Of a DNA stretch of 64,000 nt, positions 12,545 through 21,543 are shown piece by piece. The notes under the pieces were generated by a model, which was given only the letters and a program-made list of their open reading frames with translations, was not told where the DNA came from and did not search any database. The stretch spans positions 62,001 through 126,000 of the forward strand of contig JAJFKG010000038.1 in NCBI GenBank assembly GCA_021773335.1, read 5' to 3'. Position numbers and translations under genes: made by a program. Source of the stretch: Gammaproteobacteria bacterium (lineage in GTDB: Bacteria; Pseudomonadota; Gammaproteobacteria; JAJFKG01). The first letter of the stretch is position 1; every line of letters starts with the position of its first letter.

Positions 12545-13870
12545 TTAAACCTCTTCCGAGTGTTGGTTAGAGGGAAGAGGATCATTTTTGCTACGTAATT
12601 CTTTGAGAATTTCAATCGCATTGCTTAAGGAAATACGTTTACGCAGATGTAAAATTTCTTCCAAACGTTTTTTCAAAATGGGGACTTCATCGGCTTCGGC
12701 ACCTGCTTCCATCGTCAAATTGGCAATATGTAACTTCATATGGCCTTGAATAATACCCACGGTGCTCAAGGCACGGATGGCCCCGAGATTTTGCACTAGG
12801 CCGACCGCGGCGCAAATGCGTGCTAAATTGTTAGCATGACTCACACCTAACAGGCGTAAACCAAGTTGTGCAGTGGGGTGCAGCTTAGTCATGCCGCCGA
12901 CGGTACCTACGATAATTGGGGCCGTCAATGTACCGACTAAGTCATTGTCTTGCATGCGCCAGCGCGTTATCGAACGGTATTGACCATCTTGGGTTGCATA
13001 GGCATGCACGCCGGCTTCAACGGCGCGCCAATCATTGCCGGTGGCTAATAGAATAGGGTCGATACCGTTAAGTACACCCTTGTTATTGGTGGCTGCGCGA
13101 TAAGGGTCTTGTTCTGCAAAAATAGACGCCTCACTTAAAGCGTGGCCGAGTTCTGGATCGATATTACGTACAACAACTTTGGCTTGAGTTAACTTGGTGT
13201 CGACGAGATTAGATAAGATACACATTGTGACACTTTCACCGGAAAGATTTTCCAGCGGGGCTTTTAAGAATTCACAAATTTGATTAACAATGTTGGCGCC
13301 CATCGCGTCACAGGTATCCACCATGATGTGTATGACGGCCATGTGCCCACCATCACCGCGGGGTAATTTACGCAAGGTCAAATCACGAATGCCACCGCCG
13401 CGTGCCACTAAGCCTTTGGCCACGTCAAGGTTGGCACTTTCGATGAGAAACTCTTTATTCGTCGTAATGGTGCGTTCGAATTTTTCGTAATCTTTAATTT
13501 TGCCAATTTGGATCTGGCCAATGGCTTCATTGTTGAGAGTGCTTGTGGTGATTTCACCGCTTTGACGAATCCATTTCGCGGTTTTGCTGGCAGCAGCGAT
13601 GATCGACGTTTCTTCGACTGCCATTGGGATCACATAATCGTCACCATCGATGCAGAAGTTCGTCGCGACGCCTAAGGGCATCGGAAAATAGCCAATCACA
13701 TTCTCGATGAAATTTTCTGCGAGCGAGGCATCTAAGCCTTGGCTATTGTTTAGAAACCGTACGTCGTCGGCTTGTAAGGCGCCCATCTCAATAAGGCGGG
13801 CAAGGCGTTCTTTACGGCTGAGTTTGGAAAAGCCTTGAAAGAGCTCTCCGGCCTTGTCGCTTAATGCCAT
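12545..13870 (-). CDS. mvaA: Hydroxymethylglutaryl-CoA reductase, class II
   Basis: Reduces HMG-CoA to mevalonate (or runs in reverse in degradative versions). Motifs: ENVIGYFPMPLGVATNF, the Glu-containing AVEETSIIAAAS, NNKGVLNGIDPI (catalytic Lys), ATGNDWRAVEAG (Asp) and IIQGHMKLH (His). The small size (441 residues) and lack of a membrane domain place it in class II. The start is ATG at 13870, preceded by AGAGGAAC; an upstream in-frame extension to 13945 crosses the promoter and is rejected. First gene of the mevalonate operon. No HMG-CoA synthase or acetoacetyl-CoA thiolase is present in the window. Confidence 0.94.
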   Translation of the reverse strand: MALSDKAGELFQGFSKLSRKERLARLIEMGALQADDVRFLNNSQGLDASLAENFIENVIGYFPMPLGVATNFCIDGDDYVIPMAVEETSIIAAASKTAKWIRQSGEITTSTLNNEAIGQIQIGKIKDYEKFERTITTNKEFLIESANLDVAKGLVARGGGIRDLTLRKLPRGDGGHMAVIHIMVDTCDAMGANIVNQICEFLKAPLENLSGESVTMCILSNLVDTKLTQAKVVVRNIDPELGHALSEASIFAEQDPYRAATNNKGVLNGIDPILLATGNDWRAVEAGVHAYATQDGQYRSITRWRMQDNDLVGTLTAPIIVGTVGGMTKLHPTAQLGLRLLGVSHANNLARICAAVGLVQNLGAIRALSTVGIIQGHMKLHIANLTMEAGAEADEVPILKKRLEEILHLRKRISLSNAIEILKELRSKNDPLPSNQHSEEV

Positions 13871-13900
13871 GTCTGTTCCTCTGCGAATAATGTGGGGCGC

Positions 13901-13929
13901 ATTATACTCTGTTGTTTTGTGTATTTCAC
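13901..13929 (-). promoter_or_regulatory. Promoter of the mevalonate operon
   Basis: On the minus strand a perfect TATAAT lies at 13906-13901, and GTGAAA (4 of 6 matches to the -35 consensus) at 13929-13924, with 17-bp spacing. It is 31 bp upstream of the chosen mvaA start, which supports that start. Confidence 0.6.
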
Positions 13930-14268
13930 GGATAAAATAGTACAAATTTTAAGCGCCTTATTAACAGAGGGATTGGTGTTTTGCGTAAGCCCTGGGAATT
14001 TCAAATATCGGGCCTATTTATTGTGTAATTATTCCAGTAAACTACGCGATTACTTAACCTAGAATCCGCAGTTGGCCAGCGATTAATAGCGTAAGGTCTT
14101 AATTCACCTAGCTATTTAAAAATTTGTCTCATCACCAGTAAGGTGACCACGAAAATTTTTAATACGCTATCTGAAACAATTTCTTGCACGCTTAACCCGC
14201 GTCTAACTGTGGATGCTAGGTTTAATGAAAACAATAAACTAAGTTGAGCAGTGAGGATAACCCTTTAG
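13930..14268. other. Divergent intergenic region between mvaA and surE
   Basis: About 340 bp without a convincing gene on either strand. It is AT-rich and holds a short hairpin (CACC-agtaa-GGTG near 14131-14145) and the surE leader with GAGGAT about 12 nt before the start. I see no recognisable RNA family. Confidence 0.5.
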
Positions 14269-15024
14269 ATGAGAATTCTAGTAAGCAATGATGATGGTGT
14301 GCATGCGCCGGGCATCAGAATATTGGCTGATGCACTGTCCAAATTAGCGCATGTTACCGTAGTAGCGCCGGATCGCAATCGCAGTGGCGCTAGTAATTCC
14401 TTGACCCTCGATCGCCCTTTGCGTTTGCGCACACTCGACAATGGCTATATCAGCGTCGAAGGCACACCAACGGATTGTGTGCATATTGCCATCACTGGTT
14501 TATTAGATGAGAGCCCGGACATGGTAGTTTCAGGCATCAATGCGGGCGCTAACTTGGGTGATGATGTGTTGTATTCCGGGACAGTGGCAGCTGCAACAGA
14601 AGGGCGTTTTCTCGGTTTGCCGGCGATAGCCGTCTCTCTGGTGGGTGAGCACTGCCGGCATTTTGCAACCGCTGCGGAAGTGACAAAATTACTTGTCGAG
14701 CATTCTTCTAGTCGTCGTTTACCCAGTAATACGATTTTAAATGTGAATGTACCCGATATTCCTCTGCAAGAGATTAAAGGCTTTGATGTCACCCGCTTTG
14801 GTACGCGTCATTGTGCTGAACCCACCATCAAAGAAACTGATCCACGTGGTCATGTTGTCTATTGGGTTGGCCCGCCGGGAATTGAAGAAGACTCTGGGCC
14901 TGGCACAGACTTTCATGCGGTTAGCGTAGGGCGAGTTTCTATCACGCCGATGCAGCTTGACTTTACAAATTATTCGAGCTTTGAACAACTTTCTAGTTGG
15001 GTGAGTGATCTACAGTGGGGTTAA
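14269..15024 (+). CDS. surE: 5'/3'-nucleotidase SurE
   Basis: Metal-dependent nucleoside monophosphatase linked to stationary-phase survival. The N-terminal [16 protein letters not shown] contains the acidic DD metal ligands. [23 protein letters not shown] and [27 protein letters not shown] are family signatures. Length 251 is typical. The classical neighbour pcm (protein-isoaspartate methyltransferase) is missing and nlpD overlaps the stop codon directly. Confidence 0.97.
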   Translation: MRILVSNDDGVHAPGIRILADALSKLAHVTVVAPDRNRSGASNSLTLDRPLRLRTLDNGYISVEGTPTDCVHIAITGLLDESPDMVVSGINAGANLGDDVLYSGTVAAATEGRFLGLPAIAVSLVGEHCRHFATAAEVTKLLVEHSSSRRLPSNTILNVNVPDIPLQEIKGFDVTRFGTRHCAEPTIKETDPRGHVVYWVGPPGIEEDSGPGTDFHAVSVGRVSITPMQLDFTNYSSFEQLSSWVSDLQWG

Positions 15025-15878
15025 TGTGTCGCTTAACTTGGCCTCGTGGCGTCGTGTTAATTCTGGCTGCTGCAGCCTTGGGTGCATGCTCTTCAACACC
15101 ACATAAGCCCGCACCTGTTTACAGTGTTGCAGATAATCAAGCCAACAATAAGCCTAAGACTGCTGCAATCCCGGCAGCCGCAGGTAATAAGGTTGAGTTG
15201 CGTAGTTATACCGTTAAGCGTGGCGATACCTTGTATTCGATCGCTTGGCGCTTTGGCTTGGATTATCAAGAATTGGCGAGAATCAATGACCTAGCGGCAC
15301 CTTATGAAATTTCGTCGGGCGATATCCTCGCCTTACAGCCAGGTGCACCACGTCGCCGAGTACGTAAGTTAGTGTTAACGGAACAAAAATCAAGCGAGTC
15401 TGCGACAAAAATCACAACTTCACGGATAGAATCGACAAAATCGGTGTCAAAACAAAAAGACACTGCTGCGGCCAGTGTGCGTGAAGAATACCGTCGTTTA
15501 GGTCCTGTAAAGCATTGGCAATGGCCAGCTAAGGGACGGATTATTAAAGGGTTTTCGCCTAATGGAACTGGCAATAAGGGGATTGATATTGCGGGTAGAA
15601 CAGGCGAGTCTGTACGTGCGGCAGCATTCGGCAAAGTGGTTTATAGTGGCAATGGTGTGCGAGGCTATGGTAATTTATTGATTATTAAGCATAATAGTGA
15701 TTACTTGAGTGCTTATGCCTATAATCGTAAAATTTTGGTCAAGCAAGGCAGTTATGTTAGATCTGGTCAAAAAATTGCCGAAATGGGTGGGGGTAGGAAT
15801 GAACGCCCCGAATTGCATTTTGAGATCCGTCGCAAAGGTAAACCGGTTAATCCAACGGCTTATTTGCGTACAGGGTAA
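15024..15878 (+). CDS. nlpD: LysM and M23-domain lipoprotein, NlpD/murein hydrolase activator type
   Basis: Envelope lipoprotein expected to activate the cell-wall amidase at the septum. A signal peptide with lipobox (AALGAC, Cys at about residue 23) is followed by a LysM domain (about 58-102, [18 protein letters not shown]) and a C-terminal M23/LytM domain (about 180-280). In the M23 domain the metal ligands look incomplete ([15 protein letters not shown]), as in non-catalytic activators. The ATG at 15024 overlaps the surE stop (TAATG); a GTG at 15015 is also possible. Position before rpoS is the classic arrangement, and in relatives rpoS promoters lie inside nlpD. Confidence 0.9.
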   Translation: MCRLTWPRGVVLILAAAALGACSSTPHKPAPVYSVADNQANNKPKTAAIPAAAGNKVELRSYTVKRGDTLYSIAWRFGLDYQELARINDLAAPYEISSGDILALQPGAPRRRVRKLVLTEQKSSESATKITTSRIESTKSVSKQKDTAAASVREEYRRLGPVKHWQWPAKGRIIKGFSPNGTGNKGIDIAGRTGESVRAAAFGKVVYSGNGVRGYGNLLIIKHNSDYLSAYAYNRKILVKQGSYVRSGQKIAEMGGGRNERPELHFEIRRKGKPVNPTAYLRTG

Positions 15879-15904
15879 TCATAAAAATTAATGAGGATAG
15901 ACTG

Positions 15905-16939
15905 TTGAGTAAAAAGGACAATCAACAAGAACCTGAAGAGTTCAAAGACGACGCGACGGATGGATCCGCAGTTGCTGAGCTAGGCGAAGATGTGCTTGAC
16001 GACAACGATAATTCAGCAAAAGAAAGTAAGCCGGCTCCCAAGAAGAAAGGGACCAAAGCCAAGAGTACAGCGAAAAAAACGCGTAGTTTGCATGGACGCA
16101 ATAAAGAATTTGATGCGACGCAAATGTATCTCGGTGAGATTGGCTTTTCACCCTTATTGTCAGCGGAAGAAGAAGTCTATTATTCACGTCGTGCACTCAA
16201 GGGATGTGAAGACTCACGTAAGCGCATGATCGAAAGTAATTTGCGCTTGGTGGTTAAGATTGCGCGACGTTATGTCAATCGCGGCCTTGCTTTATTGGAT
16301 TTGATTGAAGAAGGTAACCTCGGTTTGATTCGCGCGGTAGAGAAGTTTGATCCTGAGCGTGGTTTTCGTTTTTCGACTTATGCGACCTGGTGGATCCGCC
16401 AAACTATTGAACGTGCGATCATGAATCAGACGCGTACGATTCGATTACCGATTCACGTTGTCAAAGAACTCAATGTCTATCTACGCGCAGCGCGTGAATT
16501 AACCCAGACGCTTGACCATGAACCTAGTCCCGAAGAAATCGCAGAAATGGTCGATAAGCCACTCGATGATGTCAAACGCATGTTAGGCTTAAACGAACGG
16601 GTAGCGTCGGTTGATAGTACGATTGGTTCCGATGGTGATAAATCATTGTTGGATACGTTGACGGATGAAGTGCCCAATGACCCCGCTTTATTACTGCAAG
16701 ACGATAACTTGCGCGTGAACATCGATCAATGGATTGAAGAATTGACTGAGAAACAACAAGCAGTCTTGGCCCGCCGTTTTGGCTTAAAAGGGCATGATCG
16801 TGCGACCCTCGAAGAAGTTGGCGCGGAGATTGGTTTAACTCGCGAGCGTGTACGTCAAATCCAAGTCGAAGCCCTGCGCCACTTGCGTCAAATCATGGAA
16901 TCACATGGTTTATCGAGCGAGAGTATTTTCGAAGAATGA
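15905..16939 (+). CDS. rpoS: RNA polymerase sigma factor RpoS
   Basis: Stationary-phase/stress sigma factor; in Legionella and Coxiella relatives it governs the developmental switch. After a Lys-rich acidic N-terminal extension come region 1.2 ([19 protein letters not shown]), region 2 ([53 protein letters not shown]), region 3 and region 4 ([35 protein letters not shown]). The start is a TTG at 15905 with GAGGAT some 7 nt upstream. It follows nlpD by 26 bp. The paralogue rpoD would have a far longer N-terminus. Confidence 0.95.
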   Translation: MSKKDNQQEPEEFKDDATDGSAVAELGEDVLDDNDNSAKESKPAPKKKGTKAKSTAKKTRSLHGRNKEFDATQMYLGEIGFSPLLSAEEEVYYSRRALKGCEDSRKRMIESNLRLVVKIARRYVNRGLALLDLIEEGNLGLIRAVEKFDPERGFRFSTYATWWIRQTIERAIMNQTRTIRLPIHVVKELNVYLRAARELTQTLDHEPSPEEIAEMVDKPLDDVKRMLGLNERVASVDSTIGSDGDKSLLDTLTDEVPNDPALLLQDDNLRVNIDQWIEELTEKQQAVLARRFGLKGHDRATLEEVGAEIGLTRERVRQIQVEALRHLRQIMESHGLSSESIFEE

Positions 16940-17021
16940 ATGCCCTTCCAAGAGAAATAGACCCGAGTGTCATTTTGTTTCTTGTAAGCCTACTGTCACT
17001 GCGTCAAGCCCGGATGTAGAT

Positions 17022-17111
17022 GTAGCCTTGATAAGCGCATAGCGCGCATCAAGGGAATGCATTAACAAACGCTGGTCCTTGATGCGCCCCTACGGTGCTT
17101 ATCAAGGCTAC
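17022..17111. repeat. Dispersed palindromic element, copy A (paired hairpins)
   Basis: Outer arms GTAGCCTTGATAAGC (17022-17036) and GCTTATCAAGGCTAC (17097-17111) are perfect 15-bp inverted repeats. Inner arms GCGCATCAAGG (17044-17054) and CCTTGATGCGC (17078-17088) also pair, giving two facing hairpins like a bacterial interspersed mosaic element. Related copies lie at 19159-19284, 22123-22275 and 30900-30993. It sits between rpoS and a convergent unknown gene and could act as a terminator. Confidence 0.85.
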
Positions 17112-17569
17112 GTGGTAGCGCGCTTCCTTACTACTAAGCATAGTCCATTGAGGAATTCCTCAGCATTAGTCGCATGCTCCAAGAAATATTCGTTTTCAAG
17201 CAGCTCGGCTAGTAACTGTTGCCCCGTAAAAATATATGTAGGCTCTGTAGAAACAAGCTGGAACAATACGTGGCATTTAAGTAAAGCTTGATAGCCGCCT
17301 TTAAAAAAGGTATTTCTTTTTCGAGGAAGTTTGTTTCTGCGTAACAAAAGTTCGCCGTTAATGCGACAAATTGCGTGTAACCAATTACGCAGCTTGTTGA
17401 CGTTAATAATTTGTGCGACGGAGGGATTTAATTGGATCTGGTTGGGCAATACAGCCGTTAATTCATTACGATTATTTTCCGGGTAATAGCCAGCCATAAA
17501 CAGCAACTTACTGATATACATTAAAATTCTGTAGCCTGGCATAGCAAACCTCGTAAACAAATTAGTCAA
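17108..17569 (-). CDS. Unknown small protein, paralogue of the product at 19625-19984
   Basis: A 153-residue protein without signal peptide. I do not recognise a named family, but it aligns by eye with the protein at 19625-19984. Shared pattern: YRIL-IxKLLxxxG at the start, a run of hydrophobic positions, WLHAICRIN versus WLKAVVRIN, and FLEHATNAEEFLNGL versus FLEMQAANVSEALTYL near the end. The larger member has about 30 extra residues before the last block. Its stop codon lies inside repeat copy A. It lies 33 bp downstream of the repeat-containing protein at 17603-18724, so the two may be co-transcribed. Confidence 0.55.
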   Translation of the reverse strand: MTNLFTRFAMPGYRILMYISKLLFMAGYYPENNRNELTAVLPNQIQLNPSVAQIINVNKLRNWLHAICRINGELLLRRNKLPRKRNTFFKGGYQALLKCHVLFQLVSTEPTYIFTGQQLLAELLENEYFLEHATNAEEFLNGLCLVVRKRATT

Positions 17570-17602
17570 TTTATATCAATGCTATGGTGCGAGGGGTATA
17601 GC

Positions 17603-18724
17603 TTACCCCATCATTCCCAGACAGTTTACGGTGTTACACTCGTTTTGAGTATCTGAATAGCTGTCTGTTTGAGAGCTATGTGCTGGCTTCCCATGTGAAT
17701 CCTTTCCTTGAAACCTCTGCACATGCACAGCTGGCGCATGAAGCTGCAGCGGGTTATACGCAGCGCTGCAAGGATCCATAGTGGATCGTTGAGGAAGCTC
17801 TTGGTTCCCCTTTGTCGCATGAGTAGTTGTATGAGTAGTCGAATAAGCAAATTGATGAGGGTAAGCAGGGCGATTTTCTTTGCCTGGGTGACTACGTTGA
17901 GCTACTTCCTGCCTCTTGTTTTTGATAACCTTAATCAATTCATCGATCTTACTTGTCCAACTGTCCCATTGATTGTCTCTTGCATCTTGCCTCGAACTAG
18001 ACAGGTTATCGAGTGCATTATTCAAAGATTCCATGGAAGAAGGTTTCCTCTGTTGCACCTGCTGTGCAAAGTGGTAATTGCATTCTATCATTCTATGCAG
18101 AATCGGTTGCTTATAATTAAGGCCAAGTTGGTCGCTTTCACAAAGCCTCAAGGCTGAATTGTAGTGTCTATAGGCTACACAGTATTCTCGTTCGTTGAAT
18201 TTGGAATCAGCTATTTTAATCTGCTCTTCTATGGATTGAAAGTCAGCGTTCGTGACTCTTGGTCGCCATGGCCAAATGTGTAATACTATTGTACTTAGCG
18301 GTTGCTCCGGCTGACTACGCGGCATTGTGACTATTGGTTGCTTCGGCTGACTACGGGCCATTGTAATTATCGATTCCTTAGGCTCACTACGCGCCATTGT
18401 GGCTTGCTGCCGCTTAAGCTGACTACGCGCCATTGTGGCTTGCTGTTGCTGCGCCTCTTCACGAAACGCAGTCTCTAGCTTTTGTCCTACAATATTTGAT
18501 ATGAGGTTTCCTATTATATTCATTAATATCGCTCCTTTATGATGGCGCGATACGTTTTCATTGTTGATAAGTTCTGCCTCTTTATCGATAAGCTCCAAGC
18601 CGAAATCTTGTAACGCTTTTACGCTTAACTCACGCAAATCATGACTGTCTTTTTTCGCAAGCAACTGAGTGATTTCTGTAGCAAGCCACTGATCGAGCTT
18701 ATCGGGTTCTGTAGGTATTGGCAT
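17603..18724 (-). CDS. Unknown protein with four 12-residue repeats and a TPR/MIT-like helical segment
   Basis: A 373-residue protein of no recognised family. The N-terminus (1-90) is helical. Residues 94-141 are four 12-residue repeats (QQATMARSQLKR, QQATMARSEPKE, SIITMARSQPKQ, PIVTMPRSQPEQ). Residues about 161-225 (IEEQIKIADSKFNEREY, AYRHYNSALRLCE) look like a TPR- or MIT-type helical hairpin. The C-terminal third is polar and low-complexity, rich in His, Thr, Gln and Ser. No signal peptide or membrane helix. The composition resembles effectors of intracellular bacteria, but nothing proves this. The ATG at 18724 follows a purine-rich AAGGGGGGGCAG. Confidence 0.6.
   Translation of the reverse strand: MPIPTEPDKLDQWLATEITQLLAKKDSHDLRELSVKALQDFGLELIDKEAELINNENVSRHHKGAILMNIIGNLISNIVGQKLETAFREEAQQQQATMARSQLKRQQATMARSEPKESIITMARSQPKQPIVTMPRSQPEQPLSTIVLHIWPWRPRVTNADFQSIEEQIKIADSKFNEREYCVAYRHYNSALRLCESDQLGLNYKQPILHRMIECNYHFAQQVQQRKPSSMESLNNALDNLSSSRQDARDNQWDSWTSKIDELIKVIKNKRQEVAQRSHPGKENRPAYPHQFAYSTTHTTTHATKGNQELPQRSTMDPCSAAYNPLQLHAPAVHVQRFQGKDSHGKPAHSSQTDSYSDTQNECNTVNCLGMMG
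18302..18445 (-). repeat. 36-bp tandem repeat, four units, coding
   Basis: Four units of 36 bp encode the TMARSQPKQ-type 12-residue repeats of the protein at 17603-18724. The unit length is a multiple of three, so expansion or contraction would be frame-neutral. Confidence 0.85.
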
Positions 18725-19348
18725 GGACTGCCCCCCCTTTGAATTTTAAATCAATACCGCCCTTAGGGTAAAAAACATCATGCACGAACCCGTCAGGCAC
18801 CAAACCCAAAGGATCCATTTTGGGGAAAATAAGGATAAAAACGCTGAGTTGCTCCAAGAAGAAAGAGTTGACAACTGCTATATTTGTGCGCGAAAGATAT
18901 CAGAGTCTATTTATGCTGTCAAACGTAAATACACGCTCATGCAAAATCAAATAGCTGCGCGTTGGACTTTCAGCGCCACCCTCATCGCAAACCAGCCCTG
19001 CCACTTTGAAATAAGACACCAAGGTATGGACTCTTTTGATATCTTTGAAAAAAGCGCGTCCGTAATACCATAGCGTTCCCCATAAGTTGGTTCAACGGTT
19101 GTTAAAGAGATGATGAGGTATCGCTGGTTGGCTTATTATTGTCAATCATTGCCACACAGGTAGCCCGGATAAGCGCGGCACGCGCGTCATCCGGGAAAAG
19201 GGTTGTTCATTGCTGTTCCCGGACGACGTTGCTGCGCAACTTATCCGGGCTACCTCTGGGCTTGACCCAAAGACAGTAGGCTACAGGATTGCATATAACC
19301 AATTTATAGGCGGTATCTTCTATGAACTCGTAAGCTTTGCACCAGTTT
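18725..19348. other. Intergenic region with palindromic element and a doubtful ORF
   Basis: Some 620 bp between unknown genes. An open frame at 18780-19073 (+, 97 codons) has no ribosome-binding site and no recognisable product; I do not call it a gene. The region also holds dispersed palindrome copy C (19159-19284) and the 17-bp repeat CATAGCGTTCCCCATAA (19069-19085). Confidence 0.5.
19159..19284. repeat. Dispersed palindromic element, copy C
   Basis: GGTAGCCCGGATAAG (19159-19173) and CTTATCCGGGCTACC (19240-19254) form perfect outer arms. They are followed by the companion motif GGGCTTGACCCAAAGACAG...TAGGCTAC (19258-19284), which also follows copy B and flanks copies A and D. It is a CCCGGAT variant of the CCTTGAT family. 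Confidence 0.8.
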
Positions 19349-19984
19349 TTATGGGGAACGATATGCGTAATACCCGTCACCAATCATGCTTTTTATATAA
19401 TCAGCGAATCCTGCATAGAGCGTTTGCATAGTTAGTTGCCTCGTGAGTCGCCTTCTTGAATTTTTTGAAGGCTTACGCTTAGGCTGTGAAGAAGAAATAC
19501 TGACACTTGTACTAGCGCTAGAACTAGCAGCATTATTGCTACTAGTCGGCGACTCAGCAGCAATGCGTTTCCGTTTCTTTCCCCGCGGTAATACCTTCAC
19601 TAATGCAGAGAGTGTTGCTTTTGATTACAGGTACGTAAGTGCCTCACTAACATTAGCCGCTTGCATTTCAAGAAACTGCACTTTGTTTATCTCTGCTTTA
19701 AGCGACGAATCGACTTCATACTGCCGTAACTGCGCTAAAATTTCTTGCCAACAAACCTTTTTAGTATCATGAGGAACATTTTTTAGCGCTTGATTGATAC
19801 GGACAACCGCTTTAAGCCATCGCAGCATACGTGGCGCATCGCCAATGATTTTCTGTACGTCACTTCTTAATGTAAAATCACTATTATTAAAGACATCTAG
19901 CAACGCAACCTCACTATCTGCCGGAGAAACACCAGACAACAACAATAGTTTGGTAATAAAAAGAATTCTTTTGTAGCTATTCAT
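19349..19984 (-). pseudogene. Small unknown protein (paralogue of 17108-17569) with an in-frame stop before a basic Ser-rich tail
   Basis: The first part, 19984 to 19625, encodes 119 residues related to the protein at 17108-17569 (YKRILFITKLLLLSG, WLKAVVRINQAL, FLEMQAANVSEALTYL). A TAA at 19627-19625 ends it. The same frame then stays open to 19349 and encodes about 90 residues with a Ser/Ala stretch between two basic clusters (GKKRKR and KRKPSKNSRRR). A separate start for the tail would have to be a GTG at 19600 without a clear ribosome site. Either the gene was once about 210 codons and is now split, or the 119-residue domain is complete (its paralogue ends at the equivalent point) and the tail is a remnant. 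The basic clusters look like nuclear-localisation signals, which is only suggestive. Confidence 0.45.
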
Positions 19985-20090
19985 GGGAACCTCAGGGCTT
20001 TTACGTGGGAGACGGTGGAGCTAAATCTGAATCTGACCAGGAGTCGGGAGCGGTGTCGTCATCATCAGACATCACGTTTTGAGTAGTAGT

Positions 20091-21356
20091 TTATAGTGGT
20101 TCGAGGCCTTTTTCTAGGTATGATTCAAGCGTAATGATTTCGCCTGGGATATTTAATTCTTTTTGCGCCTGATTGAGCGCGCGTTGTTCGCGCTCTAATG
20201 TTTGTGGATCTTCGGTGTTCCACGCTACCTGCAGTAACTTTTTCTTACCGTGCTTGCTCTGGATTAAGAAATCAATTTCGTAACGTTCTTCAGTGAGATA
20301 GTAAAATACGGTGTAGCCTTGTCGTCTCAATTCAAGATAAATACAATTTTCAAATAATTTACCCAAGTTGTTTGTAAACTCTAGACTCAGTGAGTTGAGA
20401 ATCCCGGTGTCAATGGCATAGATCTTTTTGGGATTAGCTTGGATCTTGCGTAGTGATTCTGAGTAAAGCGGTACTGAAAATACGAGAAAAGCATCTTCTA
20501 GATAATCGGTATAATCGTATAATACAGTTTTGCTGACTTTGTACCCTTGGCTTTTCACATCATTATAAAATTTATTGATAGAAAAAGGTGACGATACATT
20601 ACGTAGCATAGTAAGGAGCATGTATTTTATCAGTGCTGTATTAGAAATAGTGTGCCTTTCAATAATGTCACGATAAATAACCACATCGACATAATCTTGC
20701 AATGTTTGCTGACGCACTTCGGGTGCGTAGGTGGTGATTTCGGGAAAGCCGCCTTCTTTTAAATATTGCTGAAACAGCTGAGTTAACTGATCACGTGTCC
20801 TTTTGCCAAGCAGTGAGGTATCGATTGATATATTTTGGGCGCGTTGATATTCCGCAAAACTATACGGCCAAATTTCGGTTGCAAGCGAGCGTCCGCGCAG
20901 AGCAGTAGCGATTTCTTTGCTTAATAATTTTGCTGATGAGCCTGTTAGGAATAATTCGATGTTTTTAGTGTCATGTAACCGACGAATGACATTTGCCCAT
21001 CCTTCGACTTGCTGTATCTCATCTAAAAACAGATAACATTTGTGTGTGTGATTTTCCGGGTAAAGTGCGTAAAAAGCTTCTATACGTTCAGCAAGCTTGT
21101 CTGCGTTGATGGGTAAGAGACGGTCATCTTCAAGATTAAGATAGAGGATGCGCGTTGGTGCTACATTTTGCTCTAATAACTGCTGAATATATTGGTAAAG
21201 AAAGTAGGTTTTGCCAGTTCGCCGCATGCCGATGGCAACTTTTATTTTATTAGGGGCGTCAGGGAATGCGGCGGTACGAGGTACTAAAGAGGTCAGCCTA
21301 GCCAAGGTATCGCGAAATTCTTCAAGCAGGATAAGTAGTGTACTTTTTATACTCAT
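20091..21356 (-). CDS. AAA ATPase with DUF4143 (AAA_14 family), unit 1
   Basis: Family of stand-alone ATPases of unknown function, often scattered between genes. The Walker A loop GMRRTGKT is at about residues 43-50, Walker B YLFLDEIQQ, and the sensor-like LFLTGSSAKLL follows. A winged-helix segment lies in the middle (PFSINKFYNDVKSQGYKVSKTVLYDYTDYLEDAF). The C-terminal DUF4143 region has a nuclease-like core (YLTEERYEIDFLIQ and KKLLQVAW), in which the usual E-x-K is QVAW, so catalysis by it is doubtful. ATG at 21356 is preferred; a TTG at 21368 is possible. Two 33-bp-spaced palindromes lie immediately upstream (21400-21463). Flanked by unknown genes, not part of an operon. Confidence 0.85.
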   Translation of the reverse strand: MSIKSTLLILLEEFRDTLARLTSLVPRTAAFPDAPNKIKVAIGMRRTGKTYFLYQYIQQLLEQNVAPTRILYLNLEDDRLLPINADKLAERIEAFYALYPENHTHKCYLFLDEIQQVEGWANVIRRLHDTKNIELFLTGSSAKLLSKEIATALRGRSLATEIWPYSFAEYQRAQNISIDTSLLGKRTRDQLTQLFQQYLKEGGFPEITTYAPEVRQQTLQDYVDVVIYRDIIERHTISNTALIKYMLLTMLRNVSSPFSINKFYNDVKSQGYKVSKTVLYDYTDYLEDAFLVFSVPLYSESLRKIQANPKKIYAIDTGILNSLSLEFTNNLGKLFENCIYLELRRQGYTVFYYLTEERYEIDFLIQSKHGKKKLLQVAWNTEDPQTLEREQRALNQAQKELNIPGEIITLESYLEKGLEPL

Positions 21357-21399
21357 ATCTAATGCCAAGTTCGTCGCTGTACTAAAAGTGGGTTCAAAG

Positions 21400-21463
21400 T
21401 CTTTCCTTTATTAAAGGAAAGATTACCACAAATCTTTCCTTTAATAAAGGAAAGATTTGTGGT
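21400..21463 (-). promoter_or_regulatory. Paired palindrome, set 1 (operator-like), upstream of ATPase unit 1
   Basis: The proximal palindrome 21400-21422 (11-bp perfect arms, TCTTTCCTTTA and TAAAGGAAAGA) has its centre at 21411. The distal palindrome 21425-21463 (19-bp perfect arms sharing the same core) has its centre at 21444. Centre-to-centre distance is 33 bp. The proximal centre is 55 bp from the ATPase start. The 33-bp spacing is identical to sets 2 and 3 although the palindrome sequence is unrelated. Confidence 0.9.
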
Positions 21464-21543
21464 TGTGTCAAAAGATATTTTAAATCAGCAGGTTATTGCG
21501 AAAAAAACCCACAAAGATTAGGGCCCAGAAGGGCATGTTGCTG

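Noticed and set aside
18780..19073. Open frame of 97 codons on the plus strand
   Set aside because: No ribosome-binding site, no recognisable product and atypical composition; it lies in a repeat-rich gap. Mentioned only in the region entry.
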